Shown piece after piece: positions 24,721 through 37,289 of a stretch of 64,000 nt of DNA. Position 1 is the first letter of the stretch; each line of letters starts with the position of its first letter. Origin of the DNA: Agrypnia vestita (Eukaryota; Arthropoda; Insecta; Trichoptera; Phryganeidae); NCBI GenBank assembly GCA_016648135.1, contig JADDOH010005102.1:32095-96094 (forward strand), given 5' to 3'. A model generated the notes under the pieces. The model saw nothing but the letters and a program-made list of their open reading frames with translations, did not search any database and was not told the origin of the DNA. The position numbers were made by a program, and so were the translations under genes.

Positions 24721-25562
24721 CATCGACTCCAATATTACCCAAAGATTGAATCTGAATTGGAGATCGCGAGGAGACGCGTTTGTGGTGTGTGGTCACCAAT
24801 GTGGATACTGATGAAGATGTTCGTCTCTACCATCCGGCTCCCTCCGTGTTCTACTAAATGTCGCGGTGTATGTAAATGTAAGGACGACAAGCAAGAGTGA
24901 CGAACACAGGTAATCAAGGAATAAAATAACAGTTTTAATTGCGTTTATTGAAGCGATATTACAAATTGCGATAGCAATATTACGCACAGTTATAGCACGC
25001 GGGCTCGTCGGTGCCGTGGTCAGGGAGAGAACGACGGAGCGGGATGCTTCGTACCCGCTCCCGCTTGAAGGGTGAACCTTCATGAGAAATGTTCGTCGCG
25101 AGGTATCACCATAAATTCGAACTCTAAAGAAAACATTATAGATGGAGCAATTTGTTTGCTTTTATTTGATATATTATTGCTGTGCGATAAATAAATATGT
25201 TTTCGTAGAAAGCGATCACTTTGTGGTTTAACATACTAGATTTAATTAAACACAATCGCTTTATATAAAACTACTAATTTTATTAACCGTAATGTCATTA
25301 GTAAGGTGTTTGCAAAATTTTAACAAAAACGGCCCAATAGTTTTAGTTAATTTTCTCCGCCAGTCTGAAAAAGGGAGTTTAGGGAAAAAGGCAAAAGAAT
25401 AATGAAATTCGATTAAAAATTCACCACGCTAGTTACAAATTGCTACAACTCAGCTAATTTTTGACACTTGAACTTGACGATAAAGCAAAAAAAAGGACTT
25501 GTTATATGTTAATCAATTAATAAACGAGCCATACAGATAAGGTCAATGTATTAACGGAAATG

Positions 25563-25675
25563 TACGAGGCCGCTATAGCGTAATTGGTTAACCCACCTGC
25601 CCCGGATTGTAGGAGTTCTGTGGTTCGAATTGATTTTTCTCTATGTTTTTCTAGTTGATTAATAAATTTGGTTTT
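25563..25675 (+). mobile_element. tRNA-derived SINE, family B
   Basis: A tRNA-like head: CTATAGCGTAATTGGTTAACCC (A-box region), CCTGCCCCGGAT, then GTGGTTCGAATTG (B box), then a body TTTTCTCTATGTTTTTCTAGTTGATT. The same head and body occur at 53205-53325. Confidence 0.65.
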
Positions 25676-26729
25676 AAAAAAACGATTTTTTTAACATAAT
25701 ATCATGGTGGTGTAGGTATACCGTTAAAGTGACGTCAATCATCATCATCATCTAATTCACTTGTCAAGGTGCTTCAATCGGACGTATTCATGCAAAAAGC
25801 GTGCAACCCACAATATGCTAAAATGAGATACGCACGGGTTTGGACAGCAGGATTTTTATGTGCCGAAAATGTTCATGTTATAAAAATGCTATATTTTTTT
25901 GTCAATTCAATATTTTTCTCAGTCACATCACGGCTATGATCGTTAAATTAACTGCATTATCATATTCACGAAACATAGAATCCACATAGAAAAAAATAAG
26001 TAGTATTTCTCGTAAATTTAGTCGTAGAATTAATCCAAGTTTTAAAACGCTTCATATATCTTCCTAAATAAAAGTCTTTAAAAAAATCGTAGAGTCAAAT
26101 TTTAAGAAGCCATTTTCTCAATTCCACGTTTTTTGGGTCGGACGCTTTCAGCATAACTACGTTCAGTTTGACCTTACAATTCCTTACCTTACGTGTACAC
26201 TAGTTAATAATATTTCAAATATATATCTGTGCACGTCCAGCAACATAAATGTGTAATTGGAATGTAATATCAACAATTAAAATATCTCGGTTATGATTTA
26301 TGGATAAAATTAAGATTCTTGGCTATAACGCCTAATCCGTAGCTAATTATCCAGGTACATTCCTCCTGGGTCTTTTTGTAAATTAAAAGACTGGCAGCTA
26401 TGTAGTTAGTTATACCTTCGTACATGGAATTTAAGATGGTCGTGTACGTATCTCATATCGGGTCTTTATTATCATCTTGATTTGAAGTTCTCGGTAAACC
26501 CGTCATTTGAAAATGTATTTTCGTGTGAACCTACAAAACAATCCGACGCTTGCTAGTACAGCTTATTTGTACAATTGATCAAGTCCTTATGACGCGACGT
26601 TAGCTCGAATATAACGCGACCCCCTTTTTTCATGCATTAAAAATATTTCAAAATTGCTCGTGGTGTATCCGAATCTTGTATTTAAATTTATTTTTCACTT
26701 ATTTCTACTTATATCAACCCCGTTGTGGA

Positions 26730-27070
26730 CTAACTAAGATAAATTATAGAAGTCTCACAGAGACGAAGCTGTGCATGTGAGAAACGTGTGTGGAAGCTTT
26801 TTTATAGATGGCCCAGGGCTTACAACATATATGAGCTGGCTTCACACTTCTTACAACATGTATGATCACTTTACACAATGCAACGTTTACCAATTCCATC
26901 TGTAGATAGATATCTGTAGTCTTTTCTCATGAACTAGTAATGTACATAGATTTTCACAGCTAGTAAAGATACCTTTTTATTTTTTAAGTCTTAATTAACG
27001 AATCATCACTCTGGGGATAAAATCCAGTAACTGTGTTCTTAGAACATACCTACGATAATATACGAGTAGT
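26730..27070 (+). repeat. Interspersed repeat family R2, copy 1
   Basis: ATTATAGAAGTCTCACAGAGACGAAGCT and GTGTGGAAGCTTTTTTATAG are shared with 63.19-63.30 kb, and CCAGTAACTGTGTTCTTAGAAC (27.02 kb) with 63.13 kb (inverted) and 31.96 kb. No coding content. Confidence 0.5.
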
Positions 27071-27312
27071 TGAAAATCAAAACCCACCTAACAATTACAT
27101 CTTATTTATAACATGAATAATAATAATGTGAAATAAATACTGATGGAAAGGGGAATTAAAAATATTACATTATAAAAAAACACGACGTACCTATTTGAAA
27201 ATTTATCTTTCACGAGTTATTTTAACTTTTAAAAAGGTTATCCAGACAATGGATTTAGGTTCAGTGTATACCGTAGCAGACTAAGAGTCAGCGACTGTCA
27301 GACTTAGGTTAC

Positions 27313-27805
27313 AGTATCAAACCTAAAATATTTCCTGTAGATGTACACTATAGTTCTATAGTAGGTAAGAGGGTTTGGATATTGTAAAATTTGAGTTTGG
27401 GGGATTTTGGCAAATAACAAGTAATACAGGTACAAAAATATGAGTAATTAAAACGTAAAAATAACTTGATTTTTTAAATATGTGTAACGAGAGAGTAATA
27501 TACACTCATATTAATTATTGCCAGACGCATTTCGCGGGTCACTTCTTCCGCCAGACGCTTTGCAGCTCTATAAATAATCATGTCAATTACGTTATAGTAA
27601 CAAACCTGAATTTAATATATTTTATTTGGGCCATCATTTAACAGTATTACCCTATGCCTTATATTTTAACGTTTTACTTACTCATTTCTTTGTACCTGTA
27701 TTACCGGTTATCTGCCAAAATTCCCCGAATTCAAATGTCACAATATCCAAATCTACTGCAGTGTTCATCTACATAAAATATTTAAGGTTTTGATACAATG
27801 ATAAT
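27313..27805 (+). repeat. Foldback repeat with diverged 150-bp arms
   Basis: Arms at about 27313-27475 and 27650-27805 pair imperfectly. Shared on opposite strands: TGGATATTGT, GGGGxATTTTGGCA and AATACAGGTACAAA. The centre carries the direct repeat CCAGACGC at 27521 and 27551. No terminal motif or flanking duplication was recognised. Confidence 0.5.
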
Positions 27806-27888
27806 AAAAGAAAATTTGTATTTGCAACAGTTACGCCAAAAAATAATTTAAAATAAATATATTTTTTGATGCTTGAAGGTGGTGCAAC

Positions 27889-28176
27889 TTATTGCACATA
27901 ACATTTTTTTTTCTGAAAAAAAAAACGCGAAAATATAATTAAAGTATTACCGAGTTCTTTTGCTGCGCAATACACATCTGCTGACGTCTCCGTCTTGAAA
28001 CATTCCTCGGTATGAACATCCCTCGCGCGTATTTTCGGGTACTCCAATATCCTTACCCTTTTTTGAAACATCCCTTCGGCTACCATCCTCCGCTGTCCCA
28101 GTCCGGACAGATGCCACACACAAACAGGACAGTCCCACGAGATTACCGAACAGATAGAAAGATGTTCACAGTCCAT
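27889..28176 (-). other. Coding-like segment of unknown identity
   Basis: A 95-codon open frame with balanced amino-acid composition and several Cys/His/Trp residues (WDCPVCVWHLSG) stands out in AT-rich surroundings because the stretch 27.95-28.18 kb is much GC-richer. A second - strand frame is also open over 27947-28138. AACTCG|GTAATA near 27948 could be a splice donor. I do not recognise a family. It may be a degenerate transposon piece or a stray exon, and a chance ORF is possible. Confidence 0.25.
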
Positions 28177-28865
28177 GATGGGAAAGATTCATGAAGATGG
28201 GAAGATAAAAGATCGATTCGAGGAATATCTATCATTGAGAGGGAGAAAAAAGGTAACAGCATTCAAATAAATCCCTAGAATCTGTCATGATTAAGTTACA
28301 TCACTCGGAGGTTTTATTCGAAATCTAATCATTTCAATTTGGTCTCTCTAAATATTTTTTCCCACTTGAAGTTGGGCCTAATACAACTTCGATTTAAAAG
28401 CAGTAAATATTTTTAATGAATTCTAGAAATTAAGATTTTGTTTATATTGTTTCAAATATTTTTTGTGGCGATTTAGACTGATTAGTAGGTTCCTTGAAAA
28501 CATATATATTTGTCCTTCTTTTATTTACGTATTTATTAGAAAAATACTGGCTTGAATAAAAGTACGAGTATGCTCGAATCCTATGTAAAGTTTCTTAAAT
28601 AATAATAACGGATAATTTATAAAGCACCATTTTCATAAATATTCCATCTCAAGAGGGTTCTGCACTACATTTTTTTATTGCATTTCTTTATTTAGAATAA
28701 AAAATTTATTATTCATTTTTTATTCATATTTTCGAATTTTTATGTATGATTTTTTATACCGTGTCTATAAATATTTTGAAATATCGAGTTATAAATGTTA
28801 TTGTTATGTAAAATGGTTGACTGTGCAAAAATTAGAGGATATGAGAGTAAGCCTGCCTCCATAAG

Positions 28866-29044
28866 CGTAGCTTGTTGGTCTTGTGGTTAGGACACTTGCC
28901 TCGTGATCCAAAGGTCGCGGGTTCGAATCTCAGCCCAGACTAGCAAGTTATTTTCATAGCACAAGCGTTTAGCTTATTTTGAAAATAGTAAGAATATTGA
29001 TGTGACACGTATTCCGTGTTCGCATCTCTATTTAAAAAAAAAAA
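28866..29044 (+). mobile_element. tRNA-derived SINE, family A
   Basis: A tRNA-like head with D-arm-like TTGTGGTTAGGAC and a perfect B box GGGTTCGAATCTC (28919-28931) is followed by a 110-bp body (CACAAGCGTTTAGCTTA, GTATTCCGTGTTC) and an A-run. Copy two is at 61979-62156. The head lacks a consistent acceptor stem, so it is not a tRNA gene. Confidence 0.75.
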
Positions 29045-29251
29045 GTCAGCTTTGTATTCGTGCCCGTGTAAATCTGTCTACCTCGGTTACATGTGAGGGG
29101 AGCAGGTAGGTAAAAGTACAGAAACCCGTACTTACTGATTACACTTCATTTATTGAAGCAAGGTTACTTCTACTAATATTTTTATTTTTATTTTTTGATG
29201 CACGGTTCCGTATTGCGGAGGGTAAAGAGTTAAATAACTTTTATAATAGTG

Positions 29252-29850
29252 TAACGAGATGATCGAATCCGGTGTAATTACTCACTATCGAAATCTCTCG
29301 AACACACCATAACACTCTGGAAGAATCTGGAATCGACGGTAACCTTCTCGTAAACACTGGAAATATCGAGGAATTGCTAGAAATGTAAATAATTTCTCGA
29401 AGCATTACGAAGCCAACGTGTTTGGTATAAAAGAGCTAGCGCGAACGCGGCGAAGCGAATTTTGTTTTGACGTTTGTCGAATGCGATATTAGAAACGTTT
29501 AAAACCAGCAAATCAGTGTGACCAATGCGAGATTAGTCGAGTGATAGATATCGGGCGAGTACCTGCCGATAAGCGAGAAGTTTTACCTACGTGCGAAAAT
29601 TGAATAGGATATTCTAGAAAGTGATCAAAGCGATAGAAAAATAGTTAATAAATGCGAATTAAGAAACAGTGTGTATATGAGTGCTTTAATTCTTCTATAA
29701 ATCATTACGTTACTGTAAATTTAAGAACAGTACTCCAATTAAGTTCGTGTCCATCGACTTTTTGTTAAAACAATAAAAACTTTGATTAAGTTGAAGCGTT
29801 TCATTTGCCTACCACAGCCACGTCCCGTGAAAATAGTCTAACGTTTCACA
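29252..29850 (+). repeat. LTR-like block
   Basis: A 0.6-kb block with a different base composition from its surroundings begins TGTAACG and ends CGTTTCACA. It has a TATA-like GGTATAAAAG at about 29425. The segment CAATTAAGTTCGTGTCCATC near its end is close to stretches at 53.75 and 56.87 kb, and CACTCTGGAAGAATCTGGAA is echoed on the - strand near 39.0-39.1 kb. No flanking duplication or retroviral-type gene is visible. Confidence 0.35.
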
Positions 29851-30014
29851 AAAGACAAGTATAAACATTGAAAAAAATACATCGCTTATTTCCCTAAGTG
29901 CAGACTTTTCCCCCAAAGTGTAAAAAATATTTTCTATTCAAAATTGAATGAAGAAGACTCTTCGGAAGTTTTTGCTACTAGCTACGAGATACGCTGTACA
30001 TGGTTATTACTTTT

Positions 30015-30430
30015 ATTACTCCCTTTATATTAACTCGTGGCGTCTGCTTGCTTGACGATAAATCTTTGGATCGATTTTTAACCCTTTTCCCGTGATCCAA
30101 TTGAGCTGAAACTTTGCAAGCAGACTCATGGCGATGATCAAGAAGATCTATCAAATTTTCTTTAAAAAAAAAATTTTTTTTGATTTTTCAAATTTTTAAT
30201 GGTGTTTTCATACAACTTACTGAGTTGTATGAACATATTTCAACGCGTCTGGTAGACACGGAACCTGATAATAGTATAATTTTGGATTTTTGGAAATTTT
30301 TTATTACTCCCTTTCGTAGCGTCGCTCGACCGAAGCCCAACGCGTAGGTTAAGCGCCAAACCAGTTTCCACTAGTAGGTAAATGAGAAAGGGGGTATAAT
30401 AAAAACTTGGTTTTTATGGGTTACTTTTTT
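30015..30430 (+). repeat. Interspersed repeat family R1, copy 1
   Basis: Starts with ACTCCCTTT...AACTCGTGGCGTCTGCTTGCTTG, has CCCTTTTCCCGTGATCCAATTGAG near the start, and ends with AAAGGGGGTATAATAAAAACTTGG and TTTTTATGGGTTAC. Four copies are visible in the window (30.0, 40.1, 41.2, 42.2 kb). ACTCCCTTT and AAAGGGAGT form a short inverted pair. Confidence 0.6.
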
Positions 30431-30873
30431 CTAGATTACTAACTATATGTTCGTGTACGGTGTATAGATGATAATGCGTTATTTGTCAGCCAGAGGTACA
30501 CAAGGATGACGAATTTCCGTCTCTGTAAACAAGGTTTTGTCGTGAGAAAATTTTTTGTTGGTGCTAGCAAAGAAATTTAACGTGACAAGATTTTGCAGGA
30601 TTTAGAAGACTGCAAAATGAAGAAATTGTGACGTACCTATTCACTCGTTAACAATATACAATAAACCGAATCGTTGAGCAGACTCGCTCTTATGATTGGC
30701 GGATAACTCCAAAACCTTTGAAGAGTTATTTCAATTTTTCAATTTCAATTAAAAATAATAATAATCTGTATGTACATTACAAACTAATTGTTCAAGCCAT
30801 ACATATTATGAAAGTATATATATAATAATACAAATATATAATTAATTAAAAATAACATAAAATCTGGTCAAAT

Positions 30874-31672
30874 TTATAGGGAAATCCTGCTTCGGAAAAC
30901 CGCTTCAGACACATGGAATATATCAACACCCAATGTGATATTGTTCAGCATAGCGGTAGCTCTTCCAACAAGCATAACCATTGGCAGGTTGATCATGTAT
31001 ATTGGAATGTGAAACAATCTATGCTGAAAATGTCTACGGTAATTATCAGGAACATACAAACCAATACCCCGCATAATTTCAGTATAATCGATCATACCGC
31101 GCAACAATCGATAAAAATGTGTAATCAAATACACATTCCTTCTAGTATCTAAACTATTGTAGCCAAGCGTACCCTGGAGAAACTCGGTTGGGTAGAGCCA
31201 AGGATAATGCCCGTACTCTCTCATGTAGAGATATCTGAGAAACTTATTTTGGACTTTCTCCACCATAAGAGAGTACTTGTTCTCATGTGGCCCCCAAATC
31301 ATCGAGTCTACTATCAAAGAGTTATAAAGAGTTCTCAGTATGCGGGTATTCTCGAAAACCCTGGCAGTACGCAGAACAAATCCTTATATTCTCAAAGCAT
31401 TACCACTGATCGTCTCTATGTGATCGTGAAATGTTAGTTTGCTCACAAATCTAACACCCAGATCTTTAACATTCGATGTTCTTGTCAGATTTTGGTCGTT
31501 CATTTTGTAGCGATAAAATAGAGTTGTGTGAAGATGTTCCGAGTCTAGAGTCCTCTTCTTCAGACAGAGATGTTGTGAGTCGTCTTGGATTGGAACTGTA
31601 AGAAACGGCAACCAGATCACCTCCTGAGAAGAAGCTTGGAGAGCAGTCGTGTAGTCGGCTTTCGACCTCCAT
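30874..31672 (-). pseudogene. Jockey/CR1-type LINE, RT thumb and C-terminal region, broken
   Basis: On the - strand one frame runs from about 31620 to 30874 with a single in-frame TAA (31384-31386). Before the stop it reads NVKDLGVRFVSKLTFHDHI, the conserved block after the RT palm. Following the stop come a segment with RTLYNSLIVDSMIWGP and VQNKFLRYLYMRE, and a long tail up to the natural-looking stop at 30874. This matches the end of ORF2 in Jockey/CR1-like elements. A second, overlapping frame at 31466-31672 suggests a frameshift at the upstream end. The catalytic part is absent (5' truncation). Confidence 0.8.
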
Positions 31673-33599
31673 GATCCATAGCGCTAGTGTGTAATGTTCG
31701 AAGTTTATATTGTTAAATATGTCGGATTTTGTTTGTTAAACAACGATCAATTTTATAATGATGTATTAACTGCAAACATAATCGCCTACACACAATACCT
31801 ATCAGACAATCTTCATATTTCCTTCTTTCGTATGCATACACTAAAGTGCTACCCAGACAGTACTCTATGAAGAGCGCTTAGAAAATTTCAACATTAACGA
31901 ATGGGATGGAATGCTTACAGTTTATCTTTAATTAATAGCTATCTCTCCATTCTCCATGGCCAAATCCTGTAATTGTGTTCTCAGAACAAGCGTACAAAAA
32001 TATTGTAATCTATATTATATAATTCATTTGACACAGCATTTTGTGTAGAAAACATACAGTTGAATGTTCCTAGTCGCCGATTAACGACACAAAATACATT
32101 CTCCCTCTCAAATTTTAAAAAGATATTTTCCCACATTCACTCAGTATCTAGAATGTTAAGGTTACGCAATAAAATACAAAATAATTGTAAAGTTATGAAT
32201 TGAAATCGGTTGATTGGTTTCTTCGATTTTTGATAAATTAAAAACAACATAGGACTTTTCAATAATAAACTGAAAGGGCTTGTGATGGAGAGGAGATTTA
32301 TCAAGAATGTTTAATTATTTATTTATTTTTTATTTATTTAATATACATGGAAGACCAACAGCACAACAAAGAAGCATAGAAAGCATTGATATAATATAGA
32401 TGGCCAATAACAGGTCTCCACATTTAGAAATACGTTAGTAATGATAAATATGTTATGAATTAAACTTAGGCGAGTGAAGAATTATATAACAAGAAAGAAT
32501 AAAAAATTTAAACAAAAGAAAAAGAAACATAATTATTAGCAGAAAAAACATAGGCATGTTAAAAATAATACAAAACATGTACCTATACTTCTCGGTATTA
32601 TAGTTATTAACTAGATATGTAATCGTTTGATGTCTTCTTATACTATATAGCACCCTATATTATACTAGCTTGCTGCCTGGTGACTCCATTTTCTTTCTTC
32701 TAGTTTTTATTTATAATTATAATGTTTAAATAAAATAAAAAAATAAAAGTTACGTCATATGTGTACTGTTGCAAACCACTCTAAGCTAAATGCTTGTGCT
32801 ATGAGAATAATGAATATATAAATAAATATATAAGGTAGGCACACTAATAAATATAATGAAATAAAATCACAAAAAACAAGCATATACTTACGTCAATATA
32901 GTTTCCAATCGGAAAAAAATATAAGTTGCTGTTTTTTCTTACTGGTAATAAGACAACTACCAGTGGATGAAGCTGTACAATAATAGATGCATATTAATTA
33001 ATTTTAATATGAATGTAAAATATCAATTTCACCTGTTCTACATGCCCAAGCTGTTGAAATGTGGAGATGTTTTTGGGGAATAATTAAATTCAATGATTTT
33101 AATTAAGCTCGCATTATTTTCCCACCAACTCGATTCCCATTCAAAGCATAAATGGTCTGCGATCATTTCTATTTTTAACATTTAATCACAATTAATATTG
33201 TATGTAAATTTTCCGAGAATTTATTAATTATTACCAGCGTTTACGCTTGTTTAATTATCAAAAATAGAAAATTTGTAATTGAATGGAGACTTTACTCAAA
33301 TTTTCATAATGCCCATAAAAAATTACGAGTCGTAACATCACGCAATAAACATAAATTACGTCTGATTCAAAATTAGTCAAAAAATTTTAATTTTCGTGAT
33401 CGGATATTAACAATAGAATTATTAGACAATTAATCATGAGATCGGTGTCATTATTTGTGGGCCGAACACCTGAGTTTCGAGTGAAATTTCTTTGCGATGT
33501 CTCACTTCGTATTTGAAATTTATCCTAAATTGTAGCTACATATTTTGATTTTTCGTTAGTCTGATTGGTATTGGATTATAAAAAAATGACTGTGATTAC
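31673..33599 (+). other. AT-rich region without gene, 31.7-33.6 kb
   Basis: Contains a (TTTA)n-headed LINE-tail-like block from 32.31 kb and the SINE fragment at 32.79 kb. Nothing else recognised. Confidence 0.5.
32783..32810 (-). repeat. SINE family A fragment
   Basis: A short stretch reading CATAGCACAAGCATTTAGCTTA on the - strand matches the body of the SINE copies at 28.9 and 62.0 kb. Confidence 0.4.
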
Positions 33600-34420
33600 C
33601 GATATCTATATAAACAAAAATGTAAATGTTTGTTTGTACAAAATCGATAATCTCTGAATGTTCTTCACCGATTGCTTTGAAATTTTGGCACAACGTTGCA
33701 TTCAAATACAAGAATGTTTTTGCATACCTACTTTGTTTTTATATAATTAGTATTTATTTATATAATTAAAATGAAAATATTCGATTTTCCAAAATCTTAA
33801 ATCTCCTAAAGTACTTTAACTATTTCTTTGAAATTTTAACACAACGTTCCATTCAAATTCGCACAAATTAAAAAAAAACGGCGCTTGTTCCTACCCTTTC
33901 AATATTGATAAATATTTAGATATAGGTACCTAACACATTTTCCGAATTCAAATTTTTAGATTACATGCGGTTTTCTTTGCTTAAATAAAGCGTTTGAACC
34001 AAATCATATCTATACCTATAATATTCAATGTCTGTTTGTTCTCTATACAAATCTACACCGTTTGTCTGATTCGACTCAAATTTTGCATACTTATGATTTA
34101 AGACCCGGCGGGTAACATAGGCGACATTTCCCTCCTCTCTTTTTATCCCTCCCTCTCCTTCTGAAATATTTTCAATGCAAATCTGTACCGTTCGACCGAT
34201 CGGACTCAAAATTTGGAAACATATTCTTTAGGACCTGGCGGGTAACATAGGCGACATTTCCTCCCTCCCCTGATATATTTTCAATGCAAACCTGTACCGT
34301 TCGACCGATCGCACTCAAAACTTGCATATTTATGATTTAGGACCCGGCGGGTAACACAGGTGATATTTCCCCCTCACCTGTTACCTTGGACTCAAAATTT
34401 GGAAACTTATTCTTTAGTGA
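33600..34420 (-). repeat. Tandem repeat arrays, family R3
   Basis: Two adjoining arrays. At 33.63-33.86 kb GCTTTGAAATTTTGGCACAACGTTGCATTC is repeated after about 165 bp. At 34.05-34.42 kb a unit of about 130 bp with CAAATCTACACCGTTTG, ACTCAAAATTTGGAAAC and GGACCTGGCGGGTAACATAGG occurs about three times. The same unit lies in opposite orientation at 54.6-55.1 kb. Confidence 0.6.
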
Positions 34421-34841
34421 TTAACAACTTCTGTTGCACTCCACGCACGGTTGCACAGTTTTGTTGCGTCGACAATAATCGCCGGCAAAGATGTTTCACT
34501 TCGCATGCTCACATTTGTGATTACGCTTCTCACGGATCGAGCGAGTGTGCCTTGTATGAGTCACCGTGGGCAGGAATTTGTTTTGAAACTATCGATTGAG
34601 TCTGTTTGCCACTAAACCTTCGGCGCGCTCCTTCCTCGGAGCCTCTTCCTCCTGAGCCAGCCGCCCACGGACGGGCCTCAACAATGAATCAATTTGGGCG
34701 TTGGATGGGTGGCAGCCTAAGTAACTTGGCTAAGCGTTTCGTAACAAATTAATCACATTAACATCTCACCCTGAAAACGGTTAGTCATGCTTGTAACTTT
34801 GTTTTCAATTTATCGCCTTTGACTTCCGCAGCCGTATGAAG

Positions 34842-35888
34842 TAGTGATGGGTCCGCTCTGTACTCACTACTACAATGTAGTACTACGTTACATTGAAGTG
34901 CACACTTCACACGTTTTGAAGTGTAGTGCACACTACAAACTACACACACTTAAAAGTTATTCAAATTCAAATGTTTATTCAATGTTCAATGTTACAAATG
35001 TTTACAGTGTTTACAAAATTAAATTAAGCTTTTTTTCATTGTTGCTGAGTGTCTTGGCAGCAAGTAAACACTAAATTGATTTGACGCCCTGCCTGCTACA
35101 CTAGTAATTTACTGTATTATAGCAGACAGTGCTCTTCCAGTAGTATAATGTTCAAGAATATTTATTATTTATGTAACATTTGTGAATCAATCTTATTGCC
35201 AATTAAAATTAAGTAATAGTAATAATTAAATGTTTACAATTTAATAATGGTGTTAATTAATTCTATTATAGACAAAGGAAAAAAAAAGATTTGAATAGGA
35301 TATTAATAAAATAAAATATAATAAAATAAAAATTGAAAGTACATACTTCAAATAGTACACTTTATTTCAAAGTGAATGCTACAAAGTACACACACTTTAA
35401 AGTTATCGAAAGTACGAGCACATACTTCAAATAGTTCATTTTTTATGTAAAATTTTTGAAGTTAATGTAGATAAATGAAGAAATCTCTGGAAACTGAAAC
35501 AACCCGGGGGGGGGGGGGGTTTGAAAATTTTTCAAACCATGGGGGGGCATGGTTTGAAAAATTTTGGGATTGAATGAAGATTGCTGGCTGGCGATTTTTT
35601 TAGGTCACCAAATATTACTTTTTAGAAAATTCGTCGGCATTCGTCTTAAATATTTTTCCCGTTGACCTTTTTTGTTTTAGTCACCAATATTATATATTAT
35701 ATACAGTCATTACACTTCACTTCATTAATACTACAATTACTTCATTTCATTACTTCACTTCATTAGTACTACAATTACTTCACTTCGTGTATTTTTACTA
35801 CAATTGTAGTGTACACTTTGTAGTCTTCAAACGGGTGAACGTGTGTGTGTTGTAGTCTTCATTTTGAAATGTAGTTTTCCGTTCGCTA
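34842..35888 (+). mobile_element. hAT-like non-autonomous element with 8-bp target duplication
   Basis: GTATGAAG occurs at 34834-34841 and 35889-35896 and brackets a 1047-bp block. Its ends are imperfect inverted repeats: TAGTGATGGG at the left, and TAGCGAACGG read inward from the right. TAG-G ends and 8-bp duplications are the marks of hAT transposons. The inside has many copies of ACTACAAT/ATTGTAGT and ACTTCA/TGAAGT in both orientations near the ends, like subterminal transposase-binding repeats, plus a G14 run at 35506-35519. No transposase is encoded. Confidence 0.7.
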
Positions 35889-36274
35889 GTATGAAGCCGT
35901 TCCTCCGTTTTCATTGTCTAGGAATTACGCAATTTTTATTACAGATTTTATGCGCAATTTTGAGCACTTACTCAATTAGCGAAAAGTAATCGTGAAGAAT
36001 TATTTTTCTAATAATTAAAGGCAACTTTATTCCTTTGGATAAAACTGCGCGTCTCACGCACGCACGAGTAGGTACGTGCGTCCATTTTTTGTCAGTTATT
36101 GTTTATCTCATTTTGCAATATTTTTTATACAACTAGCTGTAACCCGTCAAAATAACTAAATCGGTTCCTAGGAAATGAGTATTTATTTATTTTATTTAAA
36201 AAATTCGAATTTTATACACAATTTTTGGAAAAAAATTACTATAAAAAAGTTACGGACGTTACACGAAGTCACAC

Positions 36275-36308
36275 GGACGGACGGACAGATGGACGGACAG
36301 ACAGACAA
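36275..36308 (+). repeat. ACGG/ACAG microsatellite in an old repeat
   Basis: GGACGGACGGACAGATGGACGG and related units end a repeat that starts near 36128 with AACTAGCTGTAACCCGTC. Its start is echoed at 63375. Confidence 0.6.
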
Positions 36309-36724
36309 CGAAATTATTACAATTGGGATTAGACAATTCAACGAATTCTTGTACCTGACTATGAGGGTATTTATTTTTAGGATTTTAGATATGTGTGCAA
36401 ATTACAAATAAAATAAATATTACCTGTAAGTAATTAATTACATACTATATTTTTTCAATTGTATTTTATATTATTAACTTTTATATATTGGCTCAATGCA
36501 TTACATATACTGCATATTATATATTATATACATTATAGTAGAGGTATACCTACCGTTACATTTCTGACCAATATTGTTTTATTTTAAAATGAAATATTAA
36601 AAAAAATCATTACTAAATTCAGTTTATAAAATATACGGACACTCAGAAATGAGTCAGAAGACTGTTTAAAGTCACTTCAACCTAAAAAAATTATGTATTT
36701 ATAAAATACCTATATATTGTCTCA

Positions 36725-37284
36725 TGTCGTGACTGCGGGAGGAATCAATGAAAACGTTGGAAATTAATTATCGATTTATTAATTACAGATTAATTAACTA
36801 TTCAATGTACAAAGTCACTTAACACTATTAAACATAATTATATTCTTAAAATTGCACTATTTTGCAAAATACCACTGGTAAATAAACACTTTATTATCGC
36901 GTTAACACTTCATTTAACATTCACATTCACTAGAATCCGCTCACAGTAATCGCTCCAGTTTATTTCGCCTTAAGGTAAGATCTTCGATTATTCGCTTAGT
37001 TATCGCTCCGACTGACCACCCCGGCCGCCGCGGCTTGCTGCCGATTTTGTAGTGTTTTCGCCTGTCAAACGCGACTACTACAATCCTCCCACCGCGTTTA
37101 GAGCTCTTATTTATATCTGAAAATGCTGGTATTGAACCTCCTAGACCTTTCCAGTATTTAGGAGTACATTCCCGTGGCCTCTAGGCTTATAGGTTTTTAT
37201 AGGTTTTTCTCGAATGTTTCAGATGTCTCCCGAAGGCCGTAGATTACCCTAGGCCGTTCTCGATTTTTTGATAGTGTTGTGACA
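36725..37284 (-). repeat. Possible solo LTR
   Basis: A GC-richer 560-bp block in AT-rich DNA starts TGTCGTGAC and ends GTTGTGACA, so TG...CA with a short inverted end. It contains repeated TCTAGGCTTATAGGTTTTTAT stretches. No flanking target duplication was seen. Confidence 0.35.
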
Positions 37285-37289
37285 AGTGA

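Larger units (their letters stand above)
23541..27312 (+). other. Region without host gene, 23.5-27.3 kb
   Basis: Apart from the RT fragment at 24.0-24.7 kb, the SINE at 25.6 kb and repeat R2 at 26.7 kb, this AT-rich DNA shows nothing I can name. A GC-rich patch at 24.75-25.08 kb (GCACGCGGGCTCGTCGGTGCC) may be part of another mobile element. Confidence 0.5.

Noticed and set aside
25563..25640. Functional tRNA gene
   Set aside because: Same: tRNA-like head with degraded stems and a shared SINE body at 53.2 kb.
25738..25752. CRISPR-like or other short regular repeats
   Set aside because: Only ATC trinucleotide repeats; no spaced repeat array anywhere in the window.
28866..28945. Functional tRNA gene
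   Set aside because: B box is perfect but acceptor and anticodon stems do not close and the body matches a second SINE copy.
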